Under the pieces are notes generated by a model. The model ran no database searches and was not told the DNA's origin. It saw only the letters and a list, made by a program, of their open reading frames with translations. The translations under genes were made by a program, and so were the position numbers. 11,685 nucleotides of DNA from an uncultured Burkholderiales bacterium (lineage in GTDB: Bacteria > Pseudomonadota > Gammaproteobacteria > Burkholderiales > Thiobacillaceae): positions 1 through 11,685 of the forward strand of contig CALAMX010000101.1 in the NCBI GenBank assembly GCA_937925755.1. Reading direction: 5' to 3'. Shown one piece after another: positions 1 to 10,272 of the stretch; the first letter of the stretch is position 1, and each line of letters starts with the position of its first letter.

Positions 1-22
1 TTTTTGAATCTTTCCGACACGC

Positions 23-2641
<2,619 letters not shown>

Positions 2642-2660
2642 CGCAAGGATCCAGACACAC

Positions 2661-4319
2661 ATGTTCGGATTCTTCAAGAAAAAAAAGGGCGCGGAAGACC
2701 CGCTCAGCGATCTGTCCACTGTGTCGCGATGGATGGAAAACCTGCCCGTGGGCGACATCTACTCCGCCCAGGAAAAGGTCGTGCAGAGCCTGATCCAATT
2801 CAACCACGCCCGGCAGCCGATGTCCAAGGAGAGGCTGGCGGTGCTCATGCACCTGGACGAACAGGCGCGCGACATGCAGCACGCGCTGTGTCAGCAGTAC
2901 TTGCGCAATCCGCGCATGTCCAAGTCGATCGAATCGCGCCTGTGGACGGCCATCTATGCCTTCTACTGGGAGGTCACCCGCGGCTATCATGCCTTTCTGA
3001 TGGATTTCGTCGCCAATCCCGGCGGCAGCCGTATCCAAGCCATGGTGCCGCTCATCACCGCGCGGGCCATCCGTGGCTTCGGCGACATCTTCAAATGGCG
3101 CTACTTCCGCTATGAGCAGGTGGAGGAGCGGCTGTGGCTGCGTGTACACAACCTCTACCGTATCGCCGAGTTCGACGGCTTCCATACCAGCAAATTCAAG
3201 GTCTATCGCAACGACGCCCAGGTCTCCACTTGCGAAGCGGAATATCTGCGCACTCTGCTGCTCTCACCGCTCAGCAACGGCAGCCTAACGCCGCGCCAGC
3301 TGGAGATGGTGGACCGCTGGCTGGAGAAGTGGTCGCACATCACCAGCCTGGACACACAATTCGATCCACGTCGCCACAATCTCTATGTCGACACGGCGCA
3401 GGGCGCAGGGCTGCGCCGCGTGCAAGGGGAGTACGAGGCGACTCACCGCTTCGTCGCCACCGACAAGCTACTCGATCACATCGAGGTGATCCGAAATTCG
3501 CTCAAGACCGGCACCATCCCCGCGGCCCTTGGTCTGGGCGAAGACTTCCGGCTACCCGAGGGCTACGACTTGCTCGACAGCGTGGTGACGGAGTGGTCCG
3601 CCGTCAATTCGCGTGACCGGCGGCGCTCGCCCCGTCAAGCCGAGACGCACCGCTGGGAGGTCATCCGCGATCTGAACAACATCTGCCAAAAGCTGCAGGC
3701 CGACCGCGAGCTCGCCGCCGCCCAGGGAGTGCGCGCGGGGTTCACGCCGGAGGAGATCCTGGACATCAAGCTCTATGGCTTCGTCACCGAGCGCACCAAG
3801 GTGCGTCTCAGCCAACGCGCCATGGGCGCCGGCCAACTGGACGCCTACGAGCGCTGGCCGATCCATGACCTGAGCGAACGCGGGGCCGGGGTCATGCTGC
3901 GTTGCGAGGACAGCAACTGGTTGAAGATGGGCAAACTCTTCGCCATGCGCCGCGACCCCGGTGAAGACTGGCGCCTGGGGGTGGTGCGGCGGATTGCGCG
4001 CATCGACCATGAGTGGCGCAAGATCGGGGTCGAATTCATCGGCCAACGGCCCGAGCTCGCCACTCTGGAGCCAGATGCGCCGTCGACGCTGAGCTATAGC
4101 GTCGACGATGACGGATTGTTGCCGAGCGAGCAGACCAGTCCAGCCCTGCTGCTACGCTATGGCGAGGCGACCCTGCTGCTGCTGGAGAGCGCGAAATACG
4201 GCCGTGGCAAGACCTACCGTCTGCGCACCGGCGGTGGGGAATCCCAACACATCCGCCTCGACGCCGTGCGCGATCGCGGCGACGGCTGGCTGCTCACCAC
4301 CTATACGGTCCTCGGCTGA
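2661..4319 (+). CDS. Large PilZ-like (putative c-di-GMP-binding) protein
   Basis: Predicted cytoplasmic protein of 552 residues with no signal peptide or membrane segment. The C-terminal part carries both halves of the PilZ c-di-GMP-binding signature: RxxxR at R378-R382 (RTKVR) and, about 20 residues on, DxSxxG at D403, S405 and G408 (DLSERG), followed by a beta-rich stretch. This suggests it senses c-di-GMP, but binding is inferred from motifs only. The first 350 or so residues are rich in helix-forming and aromatic residues and match no domain I can name. The N-terminus is lysine-rich (FGFFKKKKG). The ATG at 2661 has an AAGGA about 10 bases upstream. It follows alaS by 19 bases and precedes a sigma-54 response regulator by 139 bases. 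I saw no clear promoter or terminator in that 139-base gap. I recall similar PilZ proteins in betaproteobacteria but cannot give a specific gene name. Confidence 0.8.
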   Translation: MFGFFKKKKGAEDPLSDLSTVSRWMENLPVGDIYSAQEKVVQSLIQFNHARQPMSKERLAVLMHLDEQARDMQHALCQQYLRNPRMSKSIESRLWTAIYAFYWEVTRGYHAFLMDFVANPGGSRIQAMVPLITARAIRGFGDIFKWRYFRYEQVEERLWLRVHNLYRIAEFDGFHTSKFKVYRNDAQVSTCEAEYLRTLLLSPLSNGSLTPRQLEMVDRWLEKWSHITSLDTQFDPRRHNLYVDTAQGAGLRRVQGEYEATHRFVATDKLLDHIEVIRNSLKTGTIPAALGLGEDFRLPEGYDLLDSVVTEWSAVNSRDRRRSPRQAETHRWEVIRDLNNICQKLQADRELAAAQGVRAGFTPEEILDIKLYGFVTERTKVRLSQRAMGAGQLDAYERWPIHDLSERGAGVMLRCEDSNWLKMGKLFAMRRDPGEDWRLGVVRRIARIDHEWRKIGVEFIGQRPELATLEPDAPSTLSYSVDDDGLLPSEQTSPALLLRYGEATLLLLESAKYGRGKTYRLRTGGGESQHIRLDAVRDRGDGWLLTTYTVLG

Positions 4320-4458
4320 ACCGTGCCTGGCATCCAGGCGCCAGCCCGCCAGCGCGGCAGTGCGCCTCACCCTGTAGCGATGCGCTTCGGCTGCCGATAT
4401 CTAGTGGCGACCATCGCCGTCACAGCGCGACGAGGCCATGAACGAATGAGGTTCGCCC

Positions 4459-5895
<1,437 letters not shown>

Positions 5896-5931
5896 CAGGC
5901 GCGCGGTCTCGCCCCCCTTACAGCGACGCCC

Positions 5932-6371
5932 ATGTCACCCGACGACGTCCCCCCCAAACTGGGTGAATGGTTGCTGGGCCTGGGGCTCATCAGCCATGAC
6001 CAGCTCAGGATCGCGCTGATCGAACAGCAATCGAGCGGCCTGGGCCTGGGGCAACAACTGATCGCCCTGGGCTTTGTCACCGAGGCAGCCCTGCATGACG
6101 TGCTGGCGTACGCCGCAGGGAGACGAGCATAGACCTCGCCCAGGTGGTGGCCGACCCCGAAGTGGTCCAGTTCATGCCCGAGGCGCTCGCACGGCGCCAT
6201 CCGCTCCTACCACTGGCGGTGGATTTCGAACGCAGGCGGTTCACCGTGGCCATCTCCGATCCGCACGACCTGGTCGCCCTGGACCAACTGCGTGCGCATC
6301 TGCAAGGCTGCTTCGAGATCCGTCCCATGCTTGCCACCCAAGCACAGATCCTAGCAGCCTGTCGGAGATGA
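5932..6371 (+). pseudogene. Broken GspE/PilB-type gene, N-terminal MshEN domain only
   Basis: Remnant of a gene for a secretion or pilus-assembly ATPase (GspE/PilB/MshE type), or of a stand-alone MshEN protein. The first 66 codons (ATG 5932, stop at 6132) contain the tandem MshEN pattern LGxxLxxxGxxxxxxLxxALxxQ followed by LGxxLxxLGxxxxxxLxxxL, known from MshE to bind c-di-GMP. Homology then continues in another frame from about 6117 (SIDLAQVVADPEVVQFMPEA, then FTVAISDPHDLVALDQL, typical GspE N-domain) to a stop at 6371. The frame change fits a one-base deletion or two-base insertion between about 6110 and 6128. No Walker ATPase domain follows. The end (QAQILA, then ACRR) runs into the terminus of an insertion sequence at about 6353, so the last four codons are probably not native. 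It starts 36 bases after the response regulator and was probably in its operon. A sequencing error could explain the frameshift but not the missing ATPase domain. Confidence 0.75.
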
Positions 6372-6675
6372 GCCGAAGAAATTGCCAAGACCTGAGCGTT
6401 ATTGAAATTGGTGAAATTTGGCGATGGACACACGAATTTACTACTTCTTGCTACCGCGGACGCAATACGGCCATGCGTTTCAAGTTCCACGCCAGGCAGC
6501 GCTGCCACACCCGGCATACTTGCGTTCCATCTCCGACAGATCCAACCCTACGACCACATCCACGACGTAACGCACCAGGTGTGATTCCAGTAGCCATTCC
6601 TGTACTGATGGCGGTAGCCGGCAGTCCGTATCTCGATCTATCGGCTGCAAGGTCATGGCTGTCCTTGTCACACAG
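6353..6675 (-). mobile_element. Internally deleted IS1182-like insertion sequence remnant
   Basis: A short insertion-sequence relic reading on the minus strand. Its transposase start lies at 6656 and its transposase end at 6451. The 3' non-coding end (6450 down to about 6353) is more AT-rich than its surroundings and finishes in CTCCGACAGGCTGCTAG on the minus strand, which looks like an IS terminus. I assign the IS1182 family from the transposase sequence as I remember the family, not from a search. A complete element would be about 1.5 kb or more; here about 1.2 kb of the middle is missing. The 5' end lies somewhere in 6657-6690, immediately next to prepilin-coding sequence, and I could not find a terminal repeat there, so that end is probably lost too. 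No target-site duplication is visible. The element sits exactly between two truncated genes. Confidence 0.68.
6451..6656 (-). pseudogene. IS1182-like transposase, N- and C-termini fused out of frame
   Basis: The minus-strand reading from ATG 6656 gives the characteristic N-terminus of IS1182-type transposases (PIDRDTDCRLPPSVQEWL, then HLVRYVVDVVVGLDLSEMER and YAGCGSAA). At about 6499 this homology stops and the frame hits a stop at 6480. In a second frame, 6498 to 6451 reads LAWNLKRMAVLRPR followed by TAG, which matches the conserved last residues of the same family. So the beginning and end of one transposase are present and everything between, including the catalytic region, is missing. The join lies in the sequence GCTGCCTGGCG, where family N-terminal (GCTGCCT) and C-terminal (TGCCTGGCG) coding sequences would share about five bases, suggesting a microhomology deletion. 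It cannot encode an active enzyme. Confidence 0.72.
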
Positions 6676-7143
6676 ATGGGCGCTGCGCCGGCGCGCATGG
6701 CATCCTGCCCTGGCTCACCTTGGGGCTGCCCGCGACGGACGCCTGGGGCAACCGCTACACCTATGCCGTCGCCATGGACTATGCCGACGCGCAGGCCGGC
6801 ATCACCGCACACCCCCCGCCGGCCACCGCTGTGCGCGTCTGTCTCGATCCTCCAGCACCCAGTACTGCCGACGGTCCCTCCCAAATCTCTGCCTGCGCGC
6901 AATCCGCTCCTGCCGCCGCGGTAAGCCTCTCTCACGGCCCTGACGGCCTCGGTGCCGTCAATGCCCATGGCGCGCGCAATCGCCCGCCGATGGGTGCGGA
7001 CGAGCGCCGCAACGCCAGCCAGGAGGGGATCTTCATCAGCCGGCCGCCGGCGGCTGCTGACCGGCGGGGAATACGACGACCTCCAGCTCTGGCTCTCGCC
7101 CGCGGCCCTGATCGGACGATTCTGCGCCGAGTCCGCCTGCTGA
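6675..7143 (+). pseudogene. Prepilin-like protein, 3' part, frameshifted
   Basis: Remnant of a gene for a prepilin-type (pseudopilin-like) protein. From about 6699 the plus strand reads GILPWLTLGLPATDAWGNRY, a pattern typical of one family of prepilin-type proteins, then VRVCLDPP and VSLSHGPDGLGAVNAHGARN, and GIFISRPPAA up to about 7052. It then continues one frame over from about 7054 as LLTGGEYDDLQLWLSPAALI to a stop at 7143. The shift fits a one-base insertion or two-base deletion in the tract CCGCCGGCGGC (7044-7054). The N-terminal part with the prepilin peptidase site and hydrophobic helix is absent; its place is taken by the insertion-sequence remnant. Family assignment is from remembered motif patterns. 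The gene would have lain downstream of the GspE-like fragment on the same strand. It ends 28 bases before the convergent SPOR gene stop. Confidence 0.7.
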
Positions 7144-7171
7144 AGCACCCTCCTCAACCCGATGGGAGGCT

Positions 7172-7858
7172 TCAACCCGAACAGGATCGCGTCGCCAATG
7201 TCACTTCCGACGGCAGGGCGGAGCGCAGCGCCTCCAGACGCCCGCTCAGTTCGGCCGGGATGTCCAGATGGATCACCCGGACCCCCGGTCGCGGGCCATG
7301 ACGCAACTGCGTGAGGCCCTTGCGCGCGAGCGCCGCATGGTGGGTGCGTGCATCGGCCTCGCTTTTGAACATCCCCAGCGAGATGGCGCGGGCCATCGGC
7401 CCCTGGCGGATGGGGACGAAGTCCTTCACCCCGGCGGCGTTGATGGCAGCCAGGGCCTCGACCTGCTTGACCGGGTCATCGAGCGGCGGCCAATAGACCC
7501 ACCAGCCCAGGCGCGCCTCGGTGCGCAGGTCGAGCGCGTCCAGACCCGCCGCGCGCATCGCCGCGCGTAAGGCCTCGTAGGCGGCGATCCCTCCCAGTGT
7601 CACCTGCAGGCAGACCGGCTGGGCCGTCCCCGCCTCGGCTGGCTGCCCCACCGTATCGGCGGGGTTGGTCACCGGTGTCGGCGACCCGACAGGCTCAGGT
7701 CGGGTGACCAGGCGCACCTTGTCGGCGTTGTAGCCGATGAGTGCCCGCGGCTTTGCCCGCCAGTGCTCAAACGCCAAGCCCACCGCCAGGGTGAGCGCGT
7801 TGAGCAGCAACAGGAACAACGTCAGCCTTCGCGCCATCGCGCCAGCCTGGCGATACAC
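7172..7858 (-). CDS. Membrane-anchored SPOR-like protein
   Basis: Predicted inner-membrane protein of 228 residues. It has one N-terminal membrane segment (LTLFLLLLNALTLAVGLAF, about residues 12-30), a proline-rich linker (about 50-80) and a periplasmic C-terminal domain that looks like a SPOR fold, a denuded-peptidoglycan-binding module. It includes GWWVYWPPLDD and the later IRQGPMARAISLGMFKSEADARTHHAAL. SPOR assignment is by pattern and by position: such a gene commonly follows birA-coaX in betaproteobacteria. The GTG at 7858 is chosen because GGAGG lies 7 bases upstream; it overlaps the end of coaX by 37 bases. The alternative ATG at 7837 (MARRLTLF) has a weak ribosome site but would place the membrane segment right at the N-terminus, so it remains possible. 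Close overlap implies translational coupling with coaX. The exact role is unknown. Confidence 0.82.
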   Translation of the reverse strand: MYRQAGAMARRLTLFLLLLNALTLAVGLAFEHWRAKPRALIGYNADKVRLVTRPEPVGSPTPVTNPADTVGQPAEAGTAQPVCLQVTLGGIAAYEALRAAMRAAGLDALDLRTEARLGWWVYWPPLDDPVKQVEALAAINAAGVKDFVPIRQGPMARAISLGMFKSEADARTHHAALARKGLTQLRHGPRPGVRVIHLDIPAELSGRLEALRSALPSEVTLATRSCSG

Positions 7859-8568
7859 GCCAGCCCCTCCAACACCAGATCCTCCACCAGCCGTTTCGGT
7901 TCGGCCACCTGTGCCGCGAGCCCCTGCGCCTCGCCCCCCGTCAATACCACGGCGACCGGACGCTCGGCCACCTGCCCGAGGCGCTCACGCATGTCCTCCA
8001 CCGCACCGGTGAGTGCGCGCCAGATTCCCGTCTCGACCGCATCACCGGTCGAACGCGGAAAATCCTCTACCCGCCCGGTCAGCGCCCTCACCCCTGCCGT
8101 ACCAGCACCAAGCGAAAGACGCATGAGCTGCGGACCAGGCAGGATCAGCCCACCCAGGAAGCTTCCCGCCGCATCCAATGCATCTACCGTCACCGCCGTA
8201 CCCACCGCCACGATGACACAAGGCGCCAGGCCAAGCTGGACCGCCGCCACCAGCATGGCATAGCGGTCCGCCCCGAGTTGCGCCGGCTCGTGATAGCCGT
8301 TGCGCACCCCATATCGGTCCGCCTGCGACTCGATCCACAGCGCGCTCAGCCCCATGCGCCATAGCGCCTCGGCCAGCACCGCACGCACCCCATCCCCCGC
8401 CACACAGCTGACGACCGCCTGCGCCGGTCGCGCCGGAGCGACCGCATCGACCAGACGACCGGCCTCGCCGATCGGCAACCAGCCCTTGCGCCGCCACTCG
8501 CCCGACTGCCACAGCCCCCATTTGAGCCGGGTATTACCGGCATCCACGGCCAGGATCAAGGGGTCCAT
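7822..8568 (-). CDS. coaX: Type III pantothenate kinase
   Basis: Cytoplasmic enzyme that phosphorylates pantothenate with ATP, the first step of coenzyme A synthesis. The type III form needs a monovalent cation and is not inhibited by CoA. At 248 residues it is normal length. The N-terminal phosphate-binding motif is DAGNTRLKWG (residues 9-18), the pantothenate-site motif is GADRYAM (about 98-104), the second ATPase-fold motif is VAVGTAVTVDALD (about 120-132) and GGLILPG follows. This acetate-and-sugar-kinase/actin-fold layout is intact. ATG 8568 has GGAG 8 bases upstream (8577-8580). It lies about 110 bases after birA on the same strand, an arrangement common in betaproteobacteria, and overlaps the following SPOR gene. 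In some Bordetella literature the same protein is called Baf. Confidence 0.96.
   Translation of the reverse strand: MDPLILAVDAGNTRLKWGLWQSGEWRRKGWLPIGEAGRLVDAVAPARPAQAVVSCVAGDGVRAVLAEALWRMGLSALWIESQADRYGVRNGYHEPAQLGADRYAMLVAAVQLGLAPCVIVAVGTAVTVDALDAAGSFLGGLILPGPQLMRLSLGAGTAGVRALTGRVEDFPRSTGDAVETGIWRALTGAVEDMRERLGQVAERPVAVVLTGGEAQGLAAQVAEPKRLVEDLVLEGLACIARLARWREG
7864..7870 (-). promoter_or_regulatory. Ribosome binding site inside coaX for the SPOR gene
   Basis: The minus strand reads GGAGGGG here, about 5-7 bases before a GTG at 7858. It lies within the last codons of coaX and is the strongest Shine-Dalgarno near the SPOR gene start, which is why the GTG was preferred over the ATG at 7837. 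Confidence 0.45.
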
Positions 8569-8678
8569 GCAGAGGTCTCCAGCGCGAGGCGATGGCGCAG
8601 GCGGTATTGGGAATCAGGATTGTAAGCGCGATCGACCAAGCCGCTTGGGATGAGCTGAAGACGATGGGGCCTTACACC

Positions 8679-9704
8679 TCACCTCGTTCGCCGCAGACTG
8701 ACATCGCCGGTCAGGATCGGCATGAGTCCCGCCCCGCTGTCGAGCAGCAGGGCACCCTGCGCGTCCACCCCGGCTGCCCGTCCGAGAATGACGCGGCCGT
8801 CCGGCGCATGCACGGCGACCGGCTGACCTTGCCACAGGTGTAGCGACGCCCATTCGTCGCGGAAGGCGGCGAACCCCTCGCGCTCGAATAGCCGGAGGAC
8901 CTCGGCCATCTGCCGCGCCACCTCGATGAGCACGGCGTTGCGCTGCAACCGTCGTCCGCAGGCCGCTTCCAAGTCCGCCACCGGCAGCCCCACCCGCTCG
9001 CTGAGCGCCTCACCGCCACGCACGTTGATGCCGATGCCGATCACCGCTGCCGCAGGCCCCAGCATGTCACCCGTGAGCTCGATCAGGATGCCGGCCAGCT
9101 TGGTCTCCCCCACCAGGACGTCGTTGGGCCACTTGAGTCCCACCCCTGTTGCCCCCAGCGCCCGCATGGCACGCACGAGGGCCACCCCGACCGCCAGGCT
9201 GAGGCCCGCGAGTGCAGACACCGGCCGCTCGAAGCGCCAGAGCAGGGAAAAGGTCAAACTCGCGCCCAGGATGCCGCGCCAATCCCGCCCGCGGCGGCCG
9301 CGCCCCTGAGTTTGCCACTCGGCGGCGAGCAGGGTGCCGTGCGGCGCGCCGGCAGCGGCCAGGGCCGCCAGGCGTGTGTTGGTGGAATCGACCTGCGGTA
9401 GGCATTGCACATGTAGTCCTACGGGCGCCAGTACCGGTTTCAAACGCGATTCGTCGAGCGGCTCGAACGGCTGTGCCAGGCGGTAACCACGGCCGGGGAC
9501 GGACAGGACCCGAACACCAAAGTTGCCAGCCCGACGCACAAGTCCACTCACGCTCGCCCGCGATATACCTAACTCGTGGGCGATGGCCTCGCCCGAGACG
9601 AAGTCATCGGCGCCTAGCCGGCCGATGACGGTCAACAGCAGGGGGTGCAAGGACGAATTGAGGCTGATCCGATCTCTTGATGAGCAAACTAACGATTCCA
9701 ACAC
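8679..9704 (-). CDS. birA: Biotin--protein ligase / biotin operon repressor
   Basis: Bifunctional cytoplasmic protein that makes biotinyl-AMP, attaches biotin to the carboxyl carrier protein of acetyl-CoA carboxylase and, through its N-terminal winged helix, may repress biotin synthesis genes. The helix-turn-helix reads SGEAIAHELGISRASVSGLVRR and is followed by VPGRGYRL. The ligase domain has the biotinyl-AMP loop GRGRRGRDW, then KWPNDVLVGETKLAGILIE and GIGINVR, and a C-terminal SH3-like domain ends in TGDVSLRR. The start is unclear. GTG 9704 (341 residues) overlaps the upstream pilin by 16 bases; TTG 9650 gives 323 residues, close to the 321 of E. coli BirA, but both lack a good Shine-Dalgarno. 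No ATG exists in the plausible range; an ATG at 9800 lies inside the pilin gene and would add unrelated sequence. With the HTH present, it is the regulatory class of BirA. Confidence 0.93.
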   Translation of the reverse strand: MLESLVCSSRDRISLNSSLHPLLLTVIGRLGADDFVSGEAIAHELGISRASVSGLVRRAGNFGVRVLSVPGRGYRLAQPFEPLDESRLKPVLAPVGLHVQCLPQVDSTNTRLAALAAAGAPHGTLLAAEWQTQGRGRRGRDWRGILGASLTFSLLWRFERPVSALAGLSLAVGVALVRAMRALGATGVGLKWPNDVLVGETKLAGILIELTGDMLGPAAAVIGIGINVRGGEALSERVGLPVADLEAACGRRLQRNAVLIEVARQMAEVLRLFEREGFAAFRDEWASLHLWQGQPVAVHAPDGRVILGRAAGVDAQGALLLDSGAGLMPILTGDVSLRRTR

Positions 9705-10135
9705 ATCTGGATGTCGTGGGCATCCCCTGCCGTACCATCCCCATCGACATCTGCCGACACGCCCTTGGCGCCGGTATGGGTCAAGGTGAAGGTACCGCAC
9801 TCATCGCCGGTCTGCGCACCCGTTGGCACGGCCTGCAGGGTGTAGGACTGCGCGGTGATGGCGGCGAATCTGATGTTGTAGCGAGCCGTGCCCTCCTTGG
9901 GGGACTGGGTCAGACCAATCAATGGGGGTGCCGCTCCTGTAACCGTCGTATACCGCCCGTTCGTAGTGTAGTACCGCTCCATGAACCCCGCCGCCTCCAT
10001 CAGCACCGCCTTGGCCTCCGCCCGCGCGCTGCGGCGGATGTGGTCTTGATAGGACGCCACCGCCACCGTGGCCAGGATCGCGACGATGGCCACCGCCACC
10101 AGAAGTTCGATCAAGGTAAAACCCCGCTGCCGCAT
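9689..10135 (-). CDS. pilE: Type IV pilin, PilE family
   Basis: Pilin subunit of 148 residues, exported and processed by prepilin peptidase. The leader is short (MRQRG) with cleavage between G5 and F6, then the class IVa hydrophobic helix FTLIELLVAVAIVAILATVA with the conserved glutamate at mature position 5 (E10). A single cysteine pair, C113 and C145, would close the C-terminal disulfide loop. Within that loop is an aspartate-rich stretch D129-x-D131-x-D133-G-x-x-x-D138 that resembles a calcium loop. The PilE-like YYTTNGRYTT motif is at residues 55-64. ATG 10135 is preceded by GAGG at 5 bases, supporting this start over a longer reading that begins inside pilY1. It lies 137 bases after pilY1 on the same strand, the usual order in pilV-pilW-pilX-pilY1-pilE operons, so a minor or accessory pilin role is likely rather than the major pilin. 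Its 3' end overlaps the birA start region. Confidence 0.9.
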   Translation of the reverse strand: MRQRGFTLIELLVAVAIVAILATVAVASYQDHIRRSARAEAKAVLMEAAGFMERYYTTNGRYTTVTGAAPPLIGLTQSPKEGTARYNIRFAAITAQSYTLQAVPTGAQTGDECGTFTLTHTGAKGVSADVDGDGTAGDAHDIQMCWNR

Positions 10136-10140
10136 GTTCA

Positions 10141-10144
10141 CCTC
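10141..10144 (-). promoter_or_regulatory. Ribosome binding site of the pilin gene
   Basis: The minus strand reads GAGG five bases before the ATG at 10135. It fixes the pilin start at the residue that gives a five-residue class IVa leader peptide. Confidence 0.6.
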
Positions 10145-10272
10145 AGGCTCCCGAAATATATGGCACGACCGGCGTGAAAAATACCAGATGCCGACTGCCG
10201 ACGGTACGGCAAGCTTGGCCATCCCTCCATACCACCTAACTGCGAGTCGACAGATTGCATACCCCGCACCAA

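Noticed and set aside
4328..4343. TGGCAT followed by GC-rich sequence upstream of the response regulator as a sigma-54 promoter.
   Set aside because: The required GC pair at the right spacing from GG is absent, so it does not fit the -24/-12 consensus.
6495..6506. Perfect 12-base palindrome GGCAGCGCTGCC at the transposase deletion join, as a recombination or binding site.
   Set aside because: Most of it is explained by the codons for GSAA, conserved in the transposase family, plus the join; no second copy is seen.
7147..7169. CCTCC...GGAGG dyad between the convergent prepilin remnant and the SPOR gene as a bidirectional terminator.
   Set aside because: Five-pair stem with a long loop and no T run on either side.
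10160..10176. TGGCACG on the plus strand as a sigma-54 promoter element.
   Set aside because: The downstream TTGC-like half is missing and it points away from the pilin gene.
10177..10211. Hairpin TGCCG...CGGCA between pilY1 and the pilin gene followed on the minus strand by a T run, as a possible terminator.
   Set aside because: The stem is only five base pairs and the T run lies about 14 bases beyond it, too far for a standard intrinsic terminator. The genes are probably read together.
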